A stretch of DNA of 64,000 nt from CAKZNE01 sp964485405 (GTDB lineage: Bacteria > Bacteroidota > Bacteroidia > Flavobacteriales > Schleiferiaceae). Below the pieces are notes generated by a model. It saw only the letters and a list, made by a program, of their open reading frames with translations, made no database searches and was not told the origin of the DNA. Positions 20,008 through 29,762 of this stretch are shown one piece after another. Positions within the stretch are counted from its first letter, which is position 1. Every line of letters begins with the position of its first letter. The stretch spans positions 10,158-74,157 of the forward strand of contig CAZAJG010000016.1 of the NCBI GenBank assembly GCA_964485405.1. The letters run 5' to 3'. Made by a program: the position numbers and the translations under genes.

Positions 20008-21461
20008 GAATCCGGAGCATAAACAAATTTAAAGATAAGCTTCTCATAGCCACTTCTGGAAACGGTTTGGTGATTTATGAAATTAACAAGGATAAGCTTT
20101 GGAATATTTCTACAAATGATGGTTTGCCGAGTAACATTTGTAATGACATTAATTTTGATGAAGAAGGAAATGTTTGGGTGTCTTCTAGTGTAGGTTTGAG
20201 CAGAGTTTCCGGCCTAGATGGAGGGGCAGGGTTGTTTACCATTCAAAATTTAGACTTTTTATCCTCCTCCATATCCAAGCGGGTTCTAAAAGTAAATATC
20301 CAAAAAGACATCATTTGGGTGCTTTATGATGATGGCTTAATCTATTTTAATGAGAAAGAATACGACTTGCCAAAATCTCCTTTAGTATACCTCAATGGCC
20401 TAGAGGTGAATCATGAAAAGTATAAAACAAGTGAAAAAGCCTATGCTTACGATTGGGATGAGAATAACATACGATTTGAGTTTACTGGAATATCCTTTCA
20501 ATCAGCAAACCAATTGAAATACAAATATCGGCTCAAAGGCTTAAATCCCGATTGGAGTTTAACACAAGATAGGAGTGTTACTTATTCTAGCTTAGCTCCT
20601 GGTAAATATGAGTTTGAAGTGTTTACTCAAAACTTCAGTGGTTTATGGAGTAAACAAAACGCGAGTCAAAAATTCCAAATACTCAGACCTTGGTGGAATA
20701 CCTGGTGGATAAAAACGATAGAGTCTTTTGTAATTATCTCTCTAGTCTTTTTTGGAATCTACTTTTACTCTCATCGCGTAAAAGAAAAAGCAGAAGCACA
20801 AAACAAAATTGATCAGCTAAAACTACAGGCTTTACAAGCTCAAATGAATCCCCATTTTGTGTTTAATGTGCTCGGAGCCATCCAGTCCTTTATTGCCTCT
20901 AATGAAACTATATCTGCACAAGAGTATTTAGCGAGTTTTGCTACGCTCATTAGGGCTACTTTAAATCATTCTGTAAAAACTTGGGTATCCTTAAAAGAGG
21001 AGATAGAAGTACTTAAAATGTACCTTCATCTGGAAGCCATGCGATTTGAAAAACCTTTTACGTATGTATTTGATTTAGATGATACTTTAGATGAAATGGA
21101 GATTTATGTCCCTACCATGTTATTGCAGCCTTTTGTCGAAAATGCAGTGATTCATGGTCTGTCACCATTAAAGAATGAAGGTCATTTACAAATTAGCATT
21201 AGTAAAAATGAAGAAAAAATATTATGTTCAATAATGGATAATGGTGTAGGCCGCTATTTCAAAAAAACAGTATCTAACCATAAAAGTTTTCATAAATCTT
21301 ATGGCATAAAAATCACAAAAGAAAGATTGCAACTTTTTAGTTCTAAAAGTGTTAAGAAAAATAATGTAGAATTTACAGATTTAAAAGATGATGAAGGAAA
21401 TGCTAAAGGCACCTTAGTAACCGTTATAATGCCTTATAAAAAGACTCTAACTCACCCTTAA
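19917..21461 (+). CDS. LytS-type sensor histidine kinase, C-terminal part (frameshifted)
   Basis: The frame opens at a TTG (19917), with the first ATG at 19953. Because it continues the interrupted propeller, neither is likely to be a natural start. It encodes the last propeller blades (GNGLVIYE, DGLPSNICNDINFDEEGNVWVSS), a Y_Y_Y domain (about residues 160-255), one transmembrane helix (TIESFVIISLVFFGIYFY), a short coiled coil, and a His_kinase (PF06580-type) domain. The phospho-acceptor motif LQAQMNPHFVFN is at about 20830-20865. The GHKL ATPase follows with N-box FVENAVIHG and G1 box DNGVGR. All catalytic motifs are present, so only the frameshift threatens function. The response-regulator gene starts 13 bp later. 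Confidence 0.85.
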   Translation: MVRRINGLCRFTMGDTSITEIHPENELLRIRIRSINKFKDKLLIATSGNGLVIYEINKDKLWNISTNDGLPSNICNDINFDEEGNVWVSSSVGLSRVSGLDGGAGLFTIQNLDFLSSSISKRVLKVNIQKDIIWVLYDDGLIYFNEKEYDLPKSPLVYLNGLEVNHEKYKTSEKAYAYDWDENNIRFEFTGISFQSANQLKYKYRLKGLNPDWSLTQDRSVTYSSLAPGKYEFEVFTQNFSGLWSKQNASQKFQILRPWWNTWWIKTIESFVIISLVFFGIYFYSHRVKEKAEAQNKIDQLKLQALQAQMNPHFVFNVLGAIQSFIASNETISAQEYLASFATLIRATLNHSVKTWVSLKEEIEVLKMYLHLEAMRFEKPFTYVFDLDDTLDEMEIYVPTMLLQPFVENAVIHGLSPLKNEGHLQISISKNEEKILCSIMDNGVGRYFKKTVSNHKSFHKSYGIKITKERLQLFSSKSVKKNNVEFTDLKDDEGNAKGTLVTVIMPYKKTLTHP

Positions 21462-21474
21462 ACCTAATTGCAGA

Positions 21475-22221
21475 ATGAACCTATTAATAATCGATGATGA
21501 ATACCGTTCTCGTATGGGGCTATCCAATCAAGTTGAAAGCCTTTTTCCTAAAACCTTTTCTATCGCTGAAGCCACAGGGGTAAAAGATGGTTTGGAAAAA
21601 ATCAAAGAGTTCTCTCCATCTATTGTATTACTAGATATCCATATGGATGATGGATCAGGCTTTGACTTACTTGATGCACTTGCGGTAAGAAGCTTTCAGC
21701 TTATTTTTACTACGGCTTATGATGAACACGCTATTCAAGCGTTTGAGGAAGATGCGATAAGCTATTTGTTAAAACCCGTAAGTCCTAGTAAACTATCAGT
21801 AGTTCTAAAAAAGGCTATCGAAAAAGTAAAACACGAAGCTTCCTTAAAAGTATTAGAAGAGATTGCATACCCATCAACCAATCTATACAGAAACCGTATA
21901 AAAATTCCCATTTCAAATGGTGTCCGTTTTTTGAACCGAGATGAGATCATTTTTGTAAAAGCCGAGGGAAACTATTTTAGGATTTATTTACAATCGGAAG
22001 AGAAATCCTTACTCGTATCTAAAACTTTGAGATATTTTGAATCGCAAATGGATACAAAGAGCTTTATGCGGGTGCATAAGTCCTATGTAGTTAATATGAA
22101 TAAGATTCAAGAATACAGCCGGTCTGGAGGTGGTACCATTACACTCGACAAAAAGTATGAGGTTCCCGTCTCTCCCATGTATAAAGAAGCATTTATGGAG
22201 AAAGTAAGTATAAAAACATAA
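21475..22221 (+). CDS. LytTR-family response regulator
   Basis: This 248-aa protein has a receiver domain (residues 1-115) with acidic pocket D7/D8, phospho-acceptor D54 in VLLDIHMDDG, a TTAYDEHAIQAF segment and KP in LLKPVSP. A LytTR DNA-binding domain follows (about 140-245; RVHKSYVVNMNKI and the FVKAEGNYFRIY strand). It is the partner of the kinase directly upstream. LytTR regulators of this type usually bind direct repeats at target promoters; I could not identify such sites. The gene ends directly before a bidirectional terminator. Confidence 0.93.
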   Translation: MNLLIIDDEYRSRMGLSNQVESLFPKTFSIAEATGVKDGLEKIKEFSPSIVLLDIHMDDGSGFDLLDALAVRSFQLIFTTAYDEHAIQAFEEDAISYLLKPVSPSKLSVVLKKAIEKVKHEASLKVLEEIAYPSTNLYRNRIKIPISNGVRFLNRDEIIFVKAEGNYFRIYLQSEEKSLLVSKTLRYFESQMDTKSFMRVHKSYVVNMNKIQEYSRSGGGTITLDKKYEVPVSPMYKEAFMEKVSIKT

Positions 22222-22254
22222 AAAAAGCCCTCGAAATTTCGAGGGCTTTTTTTT
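22220..22254. terminator. Bidirectional intrinsic terminator
   Basis: A perfect 20-nt palindrome (22227-22246, GCCCTCGAAA and its complement) is flanked by an A-run on the left and a T-run on the right. It therefore ends both the response-regulator transcript (+) and the convergent gene at 22253-22852 (-). Confidence 0.9.
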
Positions 22255-22852
22255 AAAGGAGTCTTTTTCTACTCTTGGGGTCGGGCGCGTTCTTGGTCCA
22301 CTCTAATGGGCCATCACATTCAAGTTCTATTACCATAGTGTTTTCCTCACCAAAATAAGTAAGCATGGTTTTTTTCCAGTACTTGAAATTATCTTCCGAA
22401 AAGTCACTACACTTATAGTTACAAATCATAATCTCTGTATCATTGATGAGAATTATTGTTGGTGTAGCGTACTCATAGGTTCTAACTTTTCTCCCCGGAC
22501 GAAGAGATTTTCCTTCTATAAAATTACCCATCCAATCTTTGAGTCCATATTGTCTGTCTTCAAGAGTTTCATAAGAGTAAAAGGCAAAGTAGAACTTTTG
22601 TCTACTTTCATTTCCCAAACTATTCATGGCCTTTTCTTTACTCTTAAGCATAAACTTATCCTTCCAATCGTAACCTGTTTCATCAATACTTCCAATTTCT
22701 CTATCGGCAATGTTCAAGTATTTTTTTTCATATGCTTCTGCATGATCATCAGCAAAGGCCGAAAGTTTTTGTTTGAGCTCTTCAGATTGAGCTTGTAAAC
22801 AAGAGCTGGATAATACAGCAAAAAACAAGCTTAGTGTAAAATTTACTTTCAT
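22253..22852 (-). CDS. Hypothetical secreted protein
   Basis: This 199-aa protein has an N-terminal signal peptide (FTLSLFFAVLSSSCLQAQ). Cleavage after AQA-type residues fits signal peptidase I; the SSSC could be a poor lipobox. The mature part is charged and mixed alpha/beta, with a helical start (EELKQKLSAFADDHAEAYEKKY) and no recognisable catalytic motif. A TAGTTTTG promoter-like box lies on the - strand at 22871-22878, just upstream of the start. I do not recognise the family. Confidence 0.65.
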   Translation of the reverse strand: MKVNFTLSLFFAVLSSSCLQAQSEELKQKLSAFADDHAEAYEKKYLNIADREIGSIDETGYDWKDKFMLKSKEKAMNSLGNESRQKFYFAFYSYETLEDRQYGLKDWMGNFIEGKSLRPGRKVRTYEYATPTIILINDTEIMICNYKCSDFSEDNFKYWKKTMLTYFGEENTMVIELECDGPLEWTKNAPDPKSRKRLL

Positions 22853-22933
22853 TTAGGAATTTTTTGTTGTCAAAACTATAACTATTTCTACAGTTGGTTT
22901 TTTAACTTGTTGTTAATCAGTGATAAAAAATAT

Positions 22934-23044
22934 TTGGAAAATCCATCTTGAATCCATTATCTTTGAACCAGAGTAGAGTTTTCAAATGTTTCATGACTTG
23001 ATCCTCACGGATCAAATCGAAGTCCCACCGGAGGGTGGGACTTC
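22934..23044 (+). other. Promoter-like boxes followed by two tandem hairpins; possible small RNA
   Basis: A good Bacteroidota promoter match (TTG at 22934-22936, 21-bp gap, TATCTTTG at 22958-22965) is followed by two perfect inverted repeats: 22998-23015 (7-bp stem, 4-nt loop) and 23019-23044 (11-bp stem GAAGTCCCACC, 4-nt loop GGAG). No convincing gene starts behind it on the + strand. The sequence after the second hairpin is only mildly T-rich. It could be a short structured RNA of roughly 75 nt, or a repetitive palindromic element near the 3' end of the - strand gene at 23104. Confidence 0.35.
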
Positions 23045-23103
23045 ATCATTTATATACCTTCTATAACTACTCATTTCGCACTCTATTGTATTTAAAACCC
23101 ACT

Positions 23104-23676
23104 CTAACATAGAATAAGATCCGTTGGGTTTAGTATTTTTTCAAATTCGGGGGGAACACCGAAATGCTCATCTTTAAACCGATCTAATTCGTCTTTTGTA
23201 GACTCTGATAGTAATCCGCTAATAACCTCTAATCCCTCGCCACTTATCATAAGTGCTTCTGTTCCTGGAAACAACGAATTACCTTTGCAATGTGCAATAA
23301 TTTGATATTCTTTAACCTCCTGAATACTTTTCCCCGTTATCATACAGTAATCCATAGGACGTTGTCCGGAAAATACGGCTCTTTGAAAAATGTCAAATGA
23401 TCTGGATTGAATTTCATCACTGGTAAAGTAATCTTGAATCTTCTGTTTCGATTCCTTTGATAAAGAATCTCTTTTAGAGCCAGCACATTCCAAACAAATA
23501 GCGTATTCAAATACAGTTTCTCTTGCTTCAATATCTGGAAATCGCTTTACAGCCTTTTCTAGCAAGTATTGATTGTCATTTTCTGGTAAATGCTTTTGGC
23601 ACACTTTACACTCCTTAATGAAATCATCGTTGTCAAGCTCATGAAAATCCTTAGGTATGTTTTTATTGTATTCCAT
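23104..23676 (-). CDS. Hypothetical cytoplasmic protein with putative zinc-binding Cys pairs
   Basis: This 190-aa protein has no signal peptide or membrane segment. Two CxxC pairs, CKVCQKHL near residue 23 and CLECAG near residue 61, could form a zinc-ribbon-like site. The C-terminal half (EALMISGEGLEVISGLLSESTKDELDRF) is mixed alpha/beta, and the protein ends in Cys. I do not recognise the family. A TAATTTTG box on the - strand (23696-23703) is a candidate -7 element close to the start. It is a single-gene unit: the gene on its left is about 250 bp away and the one on its right is divergent. Confidence 0.7.
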   Translation of the reverse strand: MEYNKNIPKDFHELDNDDFIKECKVCQKHLPENDNQYLLEKAVKRFPDIEARETVFEYAICLECAGSKRDSLSKESKQKIQDYFTSDEIQSRSFDIFQRAVFSGQRPMDYCMITGKSIQEVKEYQIIAHCKGNSLFPGTEALMISGEGLEVISGLLSESTKDELDRFKDEHFGVPPEFEKILNPTDLILC

Positions 23677-23980
23677 TTCTTCGTTTAGGTGAGACCAAAA
23701 TTAGGCTATTATTTAAATAATGCCTCTGACAACATATTACCTATTTTTGCTAAAGCCAAATTCAACTATCGGATAATCGGGTCGTTTAAAACGTAAGAAT
23801 TACAGAACAAGATCAATAGCTTAGAATTTTTCTCAATTCCACGAGTTGATCCCATTTTGGGAATATTCAAGAATTGAATTATTAATGTAAATTGCTGGTT
23901 TTCAGATTGTAAATCTGTTGTTTTAGAATTGGTATTACAATTGACTTCTGTATTGAACTTTAAACGCTAGAAAGGTTATC
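23677..23980. other. Intergenic region between divergent genes
   Basis: This 304-bp gap is AT-rich. It contains the promoter-like box of the - strand gene (23696-23703) and a short palindrome (ATTATTTAAATAAT) next to it. A 6-bp-stem hairpin (CAGATT/AATCTG) lies at about 23904-23918. The region before the GTG start of the 1620-aa adhesin must hold that gene's promoter, but I find no clean TAnnTTTG match. No coding frame of note is present. Confidence 0.5.
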
Positions 23981-26900
23981 GTGAGAAAAATATTTACATT
24001 AATCATCGCAGTTTTACTCTTTACAGTACAAATGAGTGCTGAAGGAACAAAAGACTTAAGGCCCACCGTAAATGATTTTGGATATCTTAATCCATGGGAT
24101 TGGGGTGGTGAGTTCGCGACTTATAACTCGAACGCAGATAATCGTTTGTACGTTACCGTGGCAGATCATACGGTGGAAAAAATATATCTAGGGTTTAAAG
24201 CGCGCAGTAATCCTGCTTACTTTAGAGTAAAAAGACCAGATGGCACCATCATGTCTGGTCCTCACCTTATTCCAAGTACCTCCGGTTCTGTTGGATATAT
24301 AAACAGTTGGGCAGAAGCAGCAGCCGGTCCGGATAAGTTTAATGCAAATGGATATAGTGCAGTAGTAGTAGATCCGGATGTAAGTGGTGATTTTTATGTA
24401 GAAATAAATCAAGGATCTCCTACCATCAAAGCAGCTCCGCCCCCCACAAATGGTGGATATACTTATGATTTTTTCGATATTACAGTAGCAGATACAACTT
24501 CAAATACGATAAAAGAAGGTAGAGTTTGGGCAAAACAATGGGCCTTGTCTACGGGAAATCAATCGCAATTCTTTACCGCTAAACTTTACATTTTAAGAGA
24601 AGACAGTATTCGTTTTGAGGTAAGTTATAACGGAATTGATCCATTTGGATTTGGTATTATTTCAAACTCTACAGGAGTTGGAACCTCAGGTGACTTTGCA
24701 CTTGATCGCCAAAGTATTTCTACACCAAAGTATACACAAGGTACGGTTCCGTATACACCAGAACATAAAATTTTCTTGAACGAACCGGATACTGTTATTT
24801 ATCCATATCCTAAAACTACACCTTCTATCCAACTAGCTAACTCCGGTTCGGTTTTGGTTACCGGTTGTATAACTACAGGATATTGCATTAACGTAAATAC
24901 CAGCAAACCTGGTCAAACCGAGATAAAGTTAGATCTTGATGCAGTTCCTGGTTTTCAAGCAGGGGGTAGAGACGTTCTCGTTTACGGAATTGTGGGTATT
25001 GGAGATAATTGTGTTCCATGGGATGGATTAGATGGATTAGGAGATACTGCGCTTTCTGCAAACATTGAGATTAACTACAAATATGAGGCGGGGCTGATCC
25101 ATATTCCGATATACGATGCCGAAAATCATAGCAGCGGATACATTTTTACCTTAATGAAAAATTCAGGCCCAACAGGTAGGGATACGCTTAAGCTTTACTG
25201 GGACGATTCGCGGTTTAATATGAATCCAACCTTTGGAATAAACTTAAGCGGTTGTCAAATCCCTTGTAGAAATTGGATAAACAGTTACGGAAACGAACGC
25301 TTTTTAAATACGTGGAGTTTTGCATTCGATCAAACCGTTACCTTAAGTAACGTTCAGTTTGATTTTTGTCCACCAGAAGTAAATAACGATTCGGTATCTA
25401 CAAACGAGAATTCTTCTGTTACCATTAATCCGCTAACCAATGATGTAGCGCCTATTAATATGATAGACCGACCTACATTTCAGGTTACTTGCCCACCTGC
25501 TAATGGAACATTTTCAATTCTTCCAAATCAACAAGTGGTTTACACACCAAACCTAGGCTTTGTGGGTAGAGATACTATTTGTTATACAGTTTGTGATACA
25601 ACTACACCAGCTGCCTGCAGAGATGGATTTATGTTTATTGATGTAATCGATATTAATTTACCACCATTTGGAGGAACGGTAAATGGGCTTCCGGTAGTGA
25701 ATAAAACATCAGATACCTTAGTTACCCCAGAAGATACACCCATTAACATTTGTATTCAATGGATTGAATTTGAAGGCCAGCCTGTTACGGCAACAACTTC
25801 TTTTAATACGCCATTCAATGGAACGTTGGCCAACTTTGCAGATGGTGATTCCTGTTTTACTTATGTACCTGATCCGAACTTTAATGGCTTAGATACTATT
25901 TGGGTAGAGCTGTGTGATAATGATACACCTCAAGCTTGCGATACCGTAAAAATACCGGTTCTTGTAACTCCAGTAAACGATCCGCCAGTGCTCGTTAGTG
26001 GAGGAGGGGTTTCAATTGTAAATGACACCATAAAAGTGATTACGCTGAATGAAGACACTCCTACATCCGTTTGTTTTACAGGAACAGATTTGGATGGCGA
26101 TGATCTAGATGTTACAGCAGTAATAAATCCACCTGGAAACGGAACAATAACCAATATTGGAACAGGAGATAGCTGTTTTACATATACCCCAACATTAAAC
26201 TATTTTGGCCCTGATACAGTAACGATTTCTGTTTGTGATAACGGTACACCTTCTATATGTGAAGATATCACCGTTATTTTTAATGTTCTCCCAATAAATG
26301 ATCCTCCGGTAGCTCTGATAGATACATTGCGTTTGGACCCAGGAGATGTAGAATCTATCTACAACCTAGGGAATGACTTTGATGTGGAGACTTCACGTTC
26401 AAACCTAACCTTTACTATTACATCAGGTCCATTTTTAGCTGGAGCAACAGCTATAATAAATATGGATAGTATTCAATACTCTGCGCCAGCAGGGATGTAT
26501 AATGCCATTGATACCGTTTTTTACTCTGTATGCGATACGGGTGCTCCTGTGCTTTGTACTCCGGGAATATTGCTTATTGCAATCCCGAAGTCAGATGCTC
26601 CGCCATTTGCATTAAATGATACGGTAAATACTCCAGAAGATACACCCAAGTTAATTCCAGTATTGGTGAATGATGGCGATCCAAATCTTGATCCGCTAAC
26701 TGTTTCAATTATAACTGCTCCTCAAAATGGAAATGCAGTAGTACAGGGTGATGATGTTTTGTATACGCCAGCTTCAAACTTTAATGGATTAGATAGTTTA
26801 CAATACGAAGTTTGCGATAATACGAGTCCAGTTCCATTTTGTGATACTGCGTGGGCATACGTAAATGTAACCCCGGTAAACGATAATCCTCAAATTGTGG

Positions 26901-28843
26901 ATATTAATGGTAATCCATTGGATAGAACTACAATAACCATTAATGAGGATGATCCTACACAAATATGTTTTGATGCGGTAGAGGTTGATCCTGGACAAAC
27001 AATGGATGTTACGGGAGTAACTAGCTTTTTAAACAATGGAACAGCAAGCGGATTGAGTACCAGTGATACCTGTTTTACATACACGCCAAATCTTAATTAT
27101 CACGGTATAGATTCTGTGTTGGTGTTTGTTTGTGATAATGGCACTCCAGCAAGCTGTGATTCAATTGTGGTGGTTATAAATATTAGTCCTATAAACGATG
27201 CTCCACTAGCCGTAAATGATACTTTTAGTACCATAGAAAACGTAGGTGTTACCTTATTTCCATTGCCAAATGATGCAGATGTGATAGAGTTAACTCCTTT
27301 AGATACTTCGAGCTTGAGTATTTTGAACGGACCCTTTAATGGCTCAGCTGTTCTGAATGCAAATGGAACGATCAGCTATACACCTGCAAATGGTTTTAGT
27401 GGCAAGGATAGTATACAGTATGAAATATGCGACTCCGGTATTCCCTTACCAGGGGCCTGCGCTACCGCTTGGATCATAATTAATGTAGACGGTATAAACG
27501 ATCCTCCACTAGCTTTAAATGATACTGTAATTACCGGGCAAAACGTTCCAATAACGGTGGATGTAACGATAAATGACACAGATCCTAACGGAAATAACTT
27601 GACCGTAAGTATCATTACAGGACCCTCGAATGGTGGTATAACTTTAATAGGTTCAAACCTTACGTATACACCAGATAATGGTTTCTGCGGAATAGATACC
27701 GTATACTATCAGGTTTGTGACGATGGATTTCCATCATTATGTGATTCTGCCTATGTATTCTTTACAGTAACTCCAGAAGATGATGATAGCGATGGTCTTT
27801 CGAATGTTTACGAGACGTTAACAAGAAATACAGATGGAGATGCGCTAAATGATTATTTGGATGTTGACTCCGATAACGATGGAATTAGCGATATGGTGGA
27901 AGCCATGCCGATTGGAGGAGATCTATGTAATCCGATTGCACTTGATTTTGATGGAGATGGAGTTCCAGATTATTTAGATCCAGACTCTGATAATGATGGA
28001 ATTCCAGATTGGGCAGAACGTTCTAATGGCGCACCGGTACCTCCTACTGGAAACGATGCTGATGGAGATGGAATAGATGACGCGTATGATCCTGACCTGG
28101 GAGGTTATTTAGAAACCACTCCTTTTGATAGAGACGGAGATGGTCAGCCAGACTTTAGAGATATTGACTCTGATGATGATGGAATTCCAGATTGGATTGA
28201 AGGAAGTAGTAATCCTGTTATTCCCACTGGTAATGATTCGGATGGAGATGGGATAGACGATGCATTTGACCCCGATAATAATGGAAGTGGTTTGTACGGA
28301 ATCCCTGTGGATACAGATGGAGATGGCCAGCCAGATTTTAGAGATTTAGATTCAGATGGAGATGGAATAGTGGATTTTGATGAAAAAGGCCCTAATGGTA
28401 ATAATCCTTTAGATACAGATGGCGATGGTTTACCCGATTTTAGAGATTTAGATTCGGATGGCGATGGAATACTTGATGTGAATGAGGATGATGGTGATTG
28501 CGATGAGGATGGAATCCCGGATTATCTTGATCCAGATAGTTGCATCCCTTCACCACCAACTGGATTTTCGCCAAATAATGATGGAGTAAATGATACCTAC
28601 GAAATTGTAGCGAGTCAAGATCTTGCGAGTGAATTCCCAAACAACCGTTTTGTGATCTACAACCGTTGGGGTAATAAGGTGTATGAAAAAGCCCCTTATG
28701 ATAACTCTTGGGGTGGAGAGTCTAATGTGGATAACACCATAGGTAGCGAAGAAAAACTACCTGTAGGAACCTACTTCTACATATTTGACTATGGAGTGAA
28801 TGGTTTAGAAAGAATAACCGGTTTTATTTACTTAAAGCAATAG
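23981..28843 (+). CDS. Giant surface adhesin with tandem Ig-like repeats, Asp-rich calcium repeats and type B T9SS sorting domain
   Basis: The start codon is GTG. A signal peptide ends near residue 20 (MRKIFTLIIAVLLFTVQMSA). Residues about 25-460 form a unique N-terminal region. From about 467 to 1267 there are eight repeats of roughly 100 residues, most beginning with variants of INDPPLALNDTV and containing PEDTP, YTPNLNYHG and VCDNGTP; these are tandem cadherin/Ig-like modules of the VCBS/tandem-95 kind. From about 1268 to 1522 come thrombospondin-type-3-like repeats (DSDGDGI, DFRDLDSD), expected to bind calcium. Residues 1526-1620 are a gliding-motility-type (type B) sorting domain, beginning PTGFSPNNDGVNDTYEI and containing YNRWGNKVYE. 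The PorP/SprF gene 4 bp downstream fits the usual type B cargo/partner pairing. The likely role is surface adhesion or gliding. Confidence 0.92.
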   Translation: MRKIFTLIIAVLLFTVQMSAEGTKDLRPTVNDFGYLNPWDWGGEFATYNSNADNRLYVTVADHTVEKIYLGFKARSNPAYFRVKRPDGTIMSGPHLIPSTSGSVGYINSWAEAAAGPDKFNANGYSAVVVDPDVSGDFYVEINQGSPTIKAAPPPTNGGYTYDFFDITVADTTSNTIKEGRVWAKQWALSTGNQSQFFTAKLYILREDSIRFEVSYNGIDPFGFGIISNSTGVGTSGDFALDRQSISTPKYTQGTVPYTPEHKIFLNEPDTVIYPYPKTTPSIQLANSGSVLVTGCITTGYCINVNTSKPGQTEIKLDLDAVPGFQAGGRDVLVYGIVGIGDNCVPWDGLDGLGDTALSANIEINYKYEAGLIHIPIYDAENHSSGYIFTLMKNSGPTGRDTLKLYWDDSRFNMNPTFGINLSGCQIPCRNWINSYGNERFLNTWSFAFDQTVTLSNVQFDFCPPEVNNDSVSTNENSSVTINPLTNDVAPINMIDRPTFQVTCPPANGTFSILPNQQVVYTPNLGFVGRDTICYTVCDTTTPAACRDGFMFIDVIDINLPPFGGTVNGLPVVNKTSDTLVTPEDTPINICIQWIEFEGQPVTATTSFNTPFNGTLANFADGDSCFTYVPDPNFNGLDTIWVELCDNDTPQACDTVKIPVLVTPVNDPPVLVSGGGVSIVNDTIKVITLNEDTPTSVCFTGTDLDGDDLDVTAVINPPGNGTITNIGTGDSCFTYTPTLNYFGPDTVTISVCDNGTPSICEDITVIFNVLPINDPPVALIDTLRLDPGDVESIYNLGNDFDVETSRSNLTFTITSGPFLAGATAIINMDSIQYSAPAGMYNAIDTVFYSVCDTGAPVLCTPGILLIAIPKSDAPPFALNDTVNTPEDTPKLIPVLVNDGDPNLDPLTVSIITAPQNGNAVVQGDDVLYTPASNFNGLDSLQYEVCDNTSPVPFCDTAWAYVNVTPVNDNPQIVDINGNPLDRTTITINEDDPTQICFDAVEVDPGQTMDVTGVTSFLNNGTASGLSTSDTCFTYTPNLNYHGIDSVLVFVCDNGTPASCDSIVVVINISPINDAPLAVNDTFSTIENVGVTLFPLPNDADVIELTPLDTSSLSILNGPFNGSAVLNANGTISYTPANGFSGKDSIQYEICDSGIPLPGACATAWIIINVDGINDPPLALNDTVITGQNVPITVDVTINDTDPNGNNLTVSIITGPSNGGITLIGSNLTYTPDNGFCGIDTVYYQVCDDGFPSLCDSAYVFFTVTPEDDDSDGLSNVYETLTRNTDGDALNDYLDVDSDNDGISDMVEAMPIGGDLCNPIALDFDGDGVPDYLDPDSDNDGIPDWAERSNGAPVPPTGNDADGDGIDDAYDPDLGGYLETTPFDRDGDGQPDFRDIDSDDDGIPDWIEGSSNPVIPTGNDSDGDGIDDAFDPDNNGSGLYGIPVDTDGDGQPDFRDLDSDGDGIVDFDEKGPNGNNPLDTDGDGLPDFRDLDSDGDGILDVNEDDGDCDEDGIPDYLDPDSCIPSPPTGFSPNNDGVNDTYEIVASQDLASEFPNNRFVIYNRWGNKVYEKAPYDNSWGGESNVDNTIGSEEKLPVGTYFYIFDYGVNGLERITGFIYLKQ

Positions 28844-28847
28844 TACT

Positions 28848-29762
28848 GTGAAAAAGACATTAACAATTATAGTAAGTCTCATGAGCTTCGCCTATGGCTG
28901 GGCTCAAAGCGATCCACTTTATACGCAGTATAGAAGCAATATGATGGCCGTAAATCCAGCGTATGCGGGGAGTAGAGATGCTTTAACCTTGGGCTACTTA
29001 TACAGAAACCAATGGGTAAATATTGAAGGAGCACCTACCACACAAACGGTTACCGTTCATGGCCCGATAAATAACAATCTGGGTCTTGGGGTAAATGTTA
29101 CCCACGATGAGATAGGTCCTACCAGTCAAACCGGTACATTTTTAGCCGTAAGCGGAAGAATAAAGCTAGGTAACTCCACGTATTTAGCCGGGGGTGTTCA
29201 AGGGGGGATTGATTATTTATCTTCAAACTTTAGCTCTATAACCACTGGTACTGGAGGAGATAATGCTTTTAATCAAGATGTAACCTCGATTTTGCCAAAC
29301 GTTGGAGCGGGTATTTATCTCTATTCGAATAAGTTTTATGCCGGTTTTAGCATCCCAAAAATTGTAACCTCTGTTTTATATGATGACGGAGCGTTTGGTG
29401 GTGATATCAGGCAGAAAAGACACTATTTTGGAATTTTGGGCTATGTATTTGACCTAAGCCCGAACATTCAGTTTAAGCCTACTTTTTTGGCTCGATATGT
29501 AGCAGGAGCGCCAGCATCTTATGACCTAACCACTACCTTTATATTAGCAGATAAGTTTTGGCTAGGCGCTTTTTATCGTCTAAATGAGTCCACTGGAGCT
29601 ATTCTAGGATATAACATTACTCCCCAGCTTAAGGTTGGTTACTCTTACGACTTTACACTAAGCGAACTGGTAGATTACAATGCCGGATCACATGAATTTA
29701 CCTTGACCTACGATTTTATCTTTAAAAGCGGTAGAAAAATCAGATCACCAAGATATTTTTAA
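28848..29762 (+). CDS. PorP/SprF family type IX secretion protein
   Basis: This 304-aa protein has a GTG start and signal peptide (cleavage after YGWAQ). It carries the PorP/SprF hallmark SDPLYTQYRSNMMAVNPAYAG directly after the leader and Gly/aromatic-rich beta-strands of an outer-membrane barrel ending in YDF. SprF-type proteins pair with a specific type B cargo to secrete and anchor it at the cell surface. The gene starts 4 bp after the adhesin with a type B domain, and its stop overlaps the ATG of the OmpA-family gene by one base, so the three form one translational unit. A second paralogue lies at 54095-55081. Confidence 0.92.
   Translation: MKKTLTIIVSLMSFAYGWAQSDPLYTQYRSNMMAVNPAYAGSRDALTLGYLYRNQWVNIEGAPTTQTVTVHGPINNNLGLGVNVTHDEIGPTSQTGTFLAVSGRIKLGNSTYLAGGVQGGIDYLSSNFSSITTGTGGDNAFNQDVTSILPNVGAGIYLYSNKFYAGFSIPKIVTSVLYDDGAFGGDIRQKRHYFGILGYVFDLSPNIQFKPTFLARYVAGAPASYDLTTTFILADKFWLGAFYRLNESTGAILGYNITPQLKVGYSYDFTLSELVDYNAGSHEFTLTYDFIFKSGRKIRSPRYF

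Noticed and set aside
22986..23066. 26-codon ORF starting at ATG 22986 through the two hairpins
   Set aside because: No ribosome-binding context could be judged, and its sequence is dictated by the inverted repeats; a structured RNA or repeat explains it as well.
24000..28500. Possible CRISPR-like or satellite array because of the roughly 300-bp periodicity
   Set aside because: The period reflects protein repeats of about 100 residues with diverged DNA; there are no short identical direct repeats with unique spacers.
25930..28640. Several 60-80-aa frames on the - strand within the adhesin
   Set aside because: They are mirror frames of a repetitive gene with regular codon pattern; no start context or homology.
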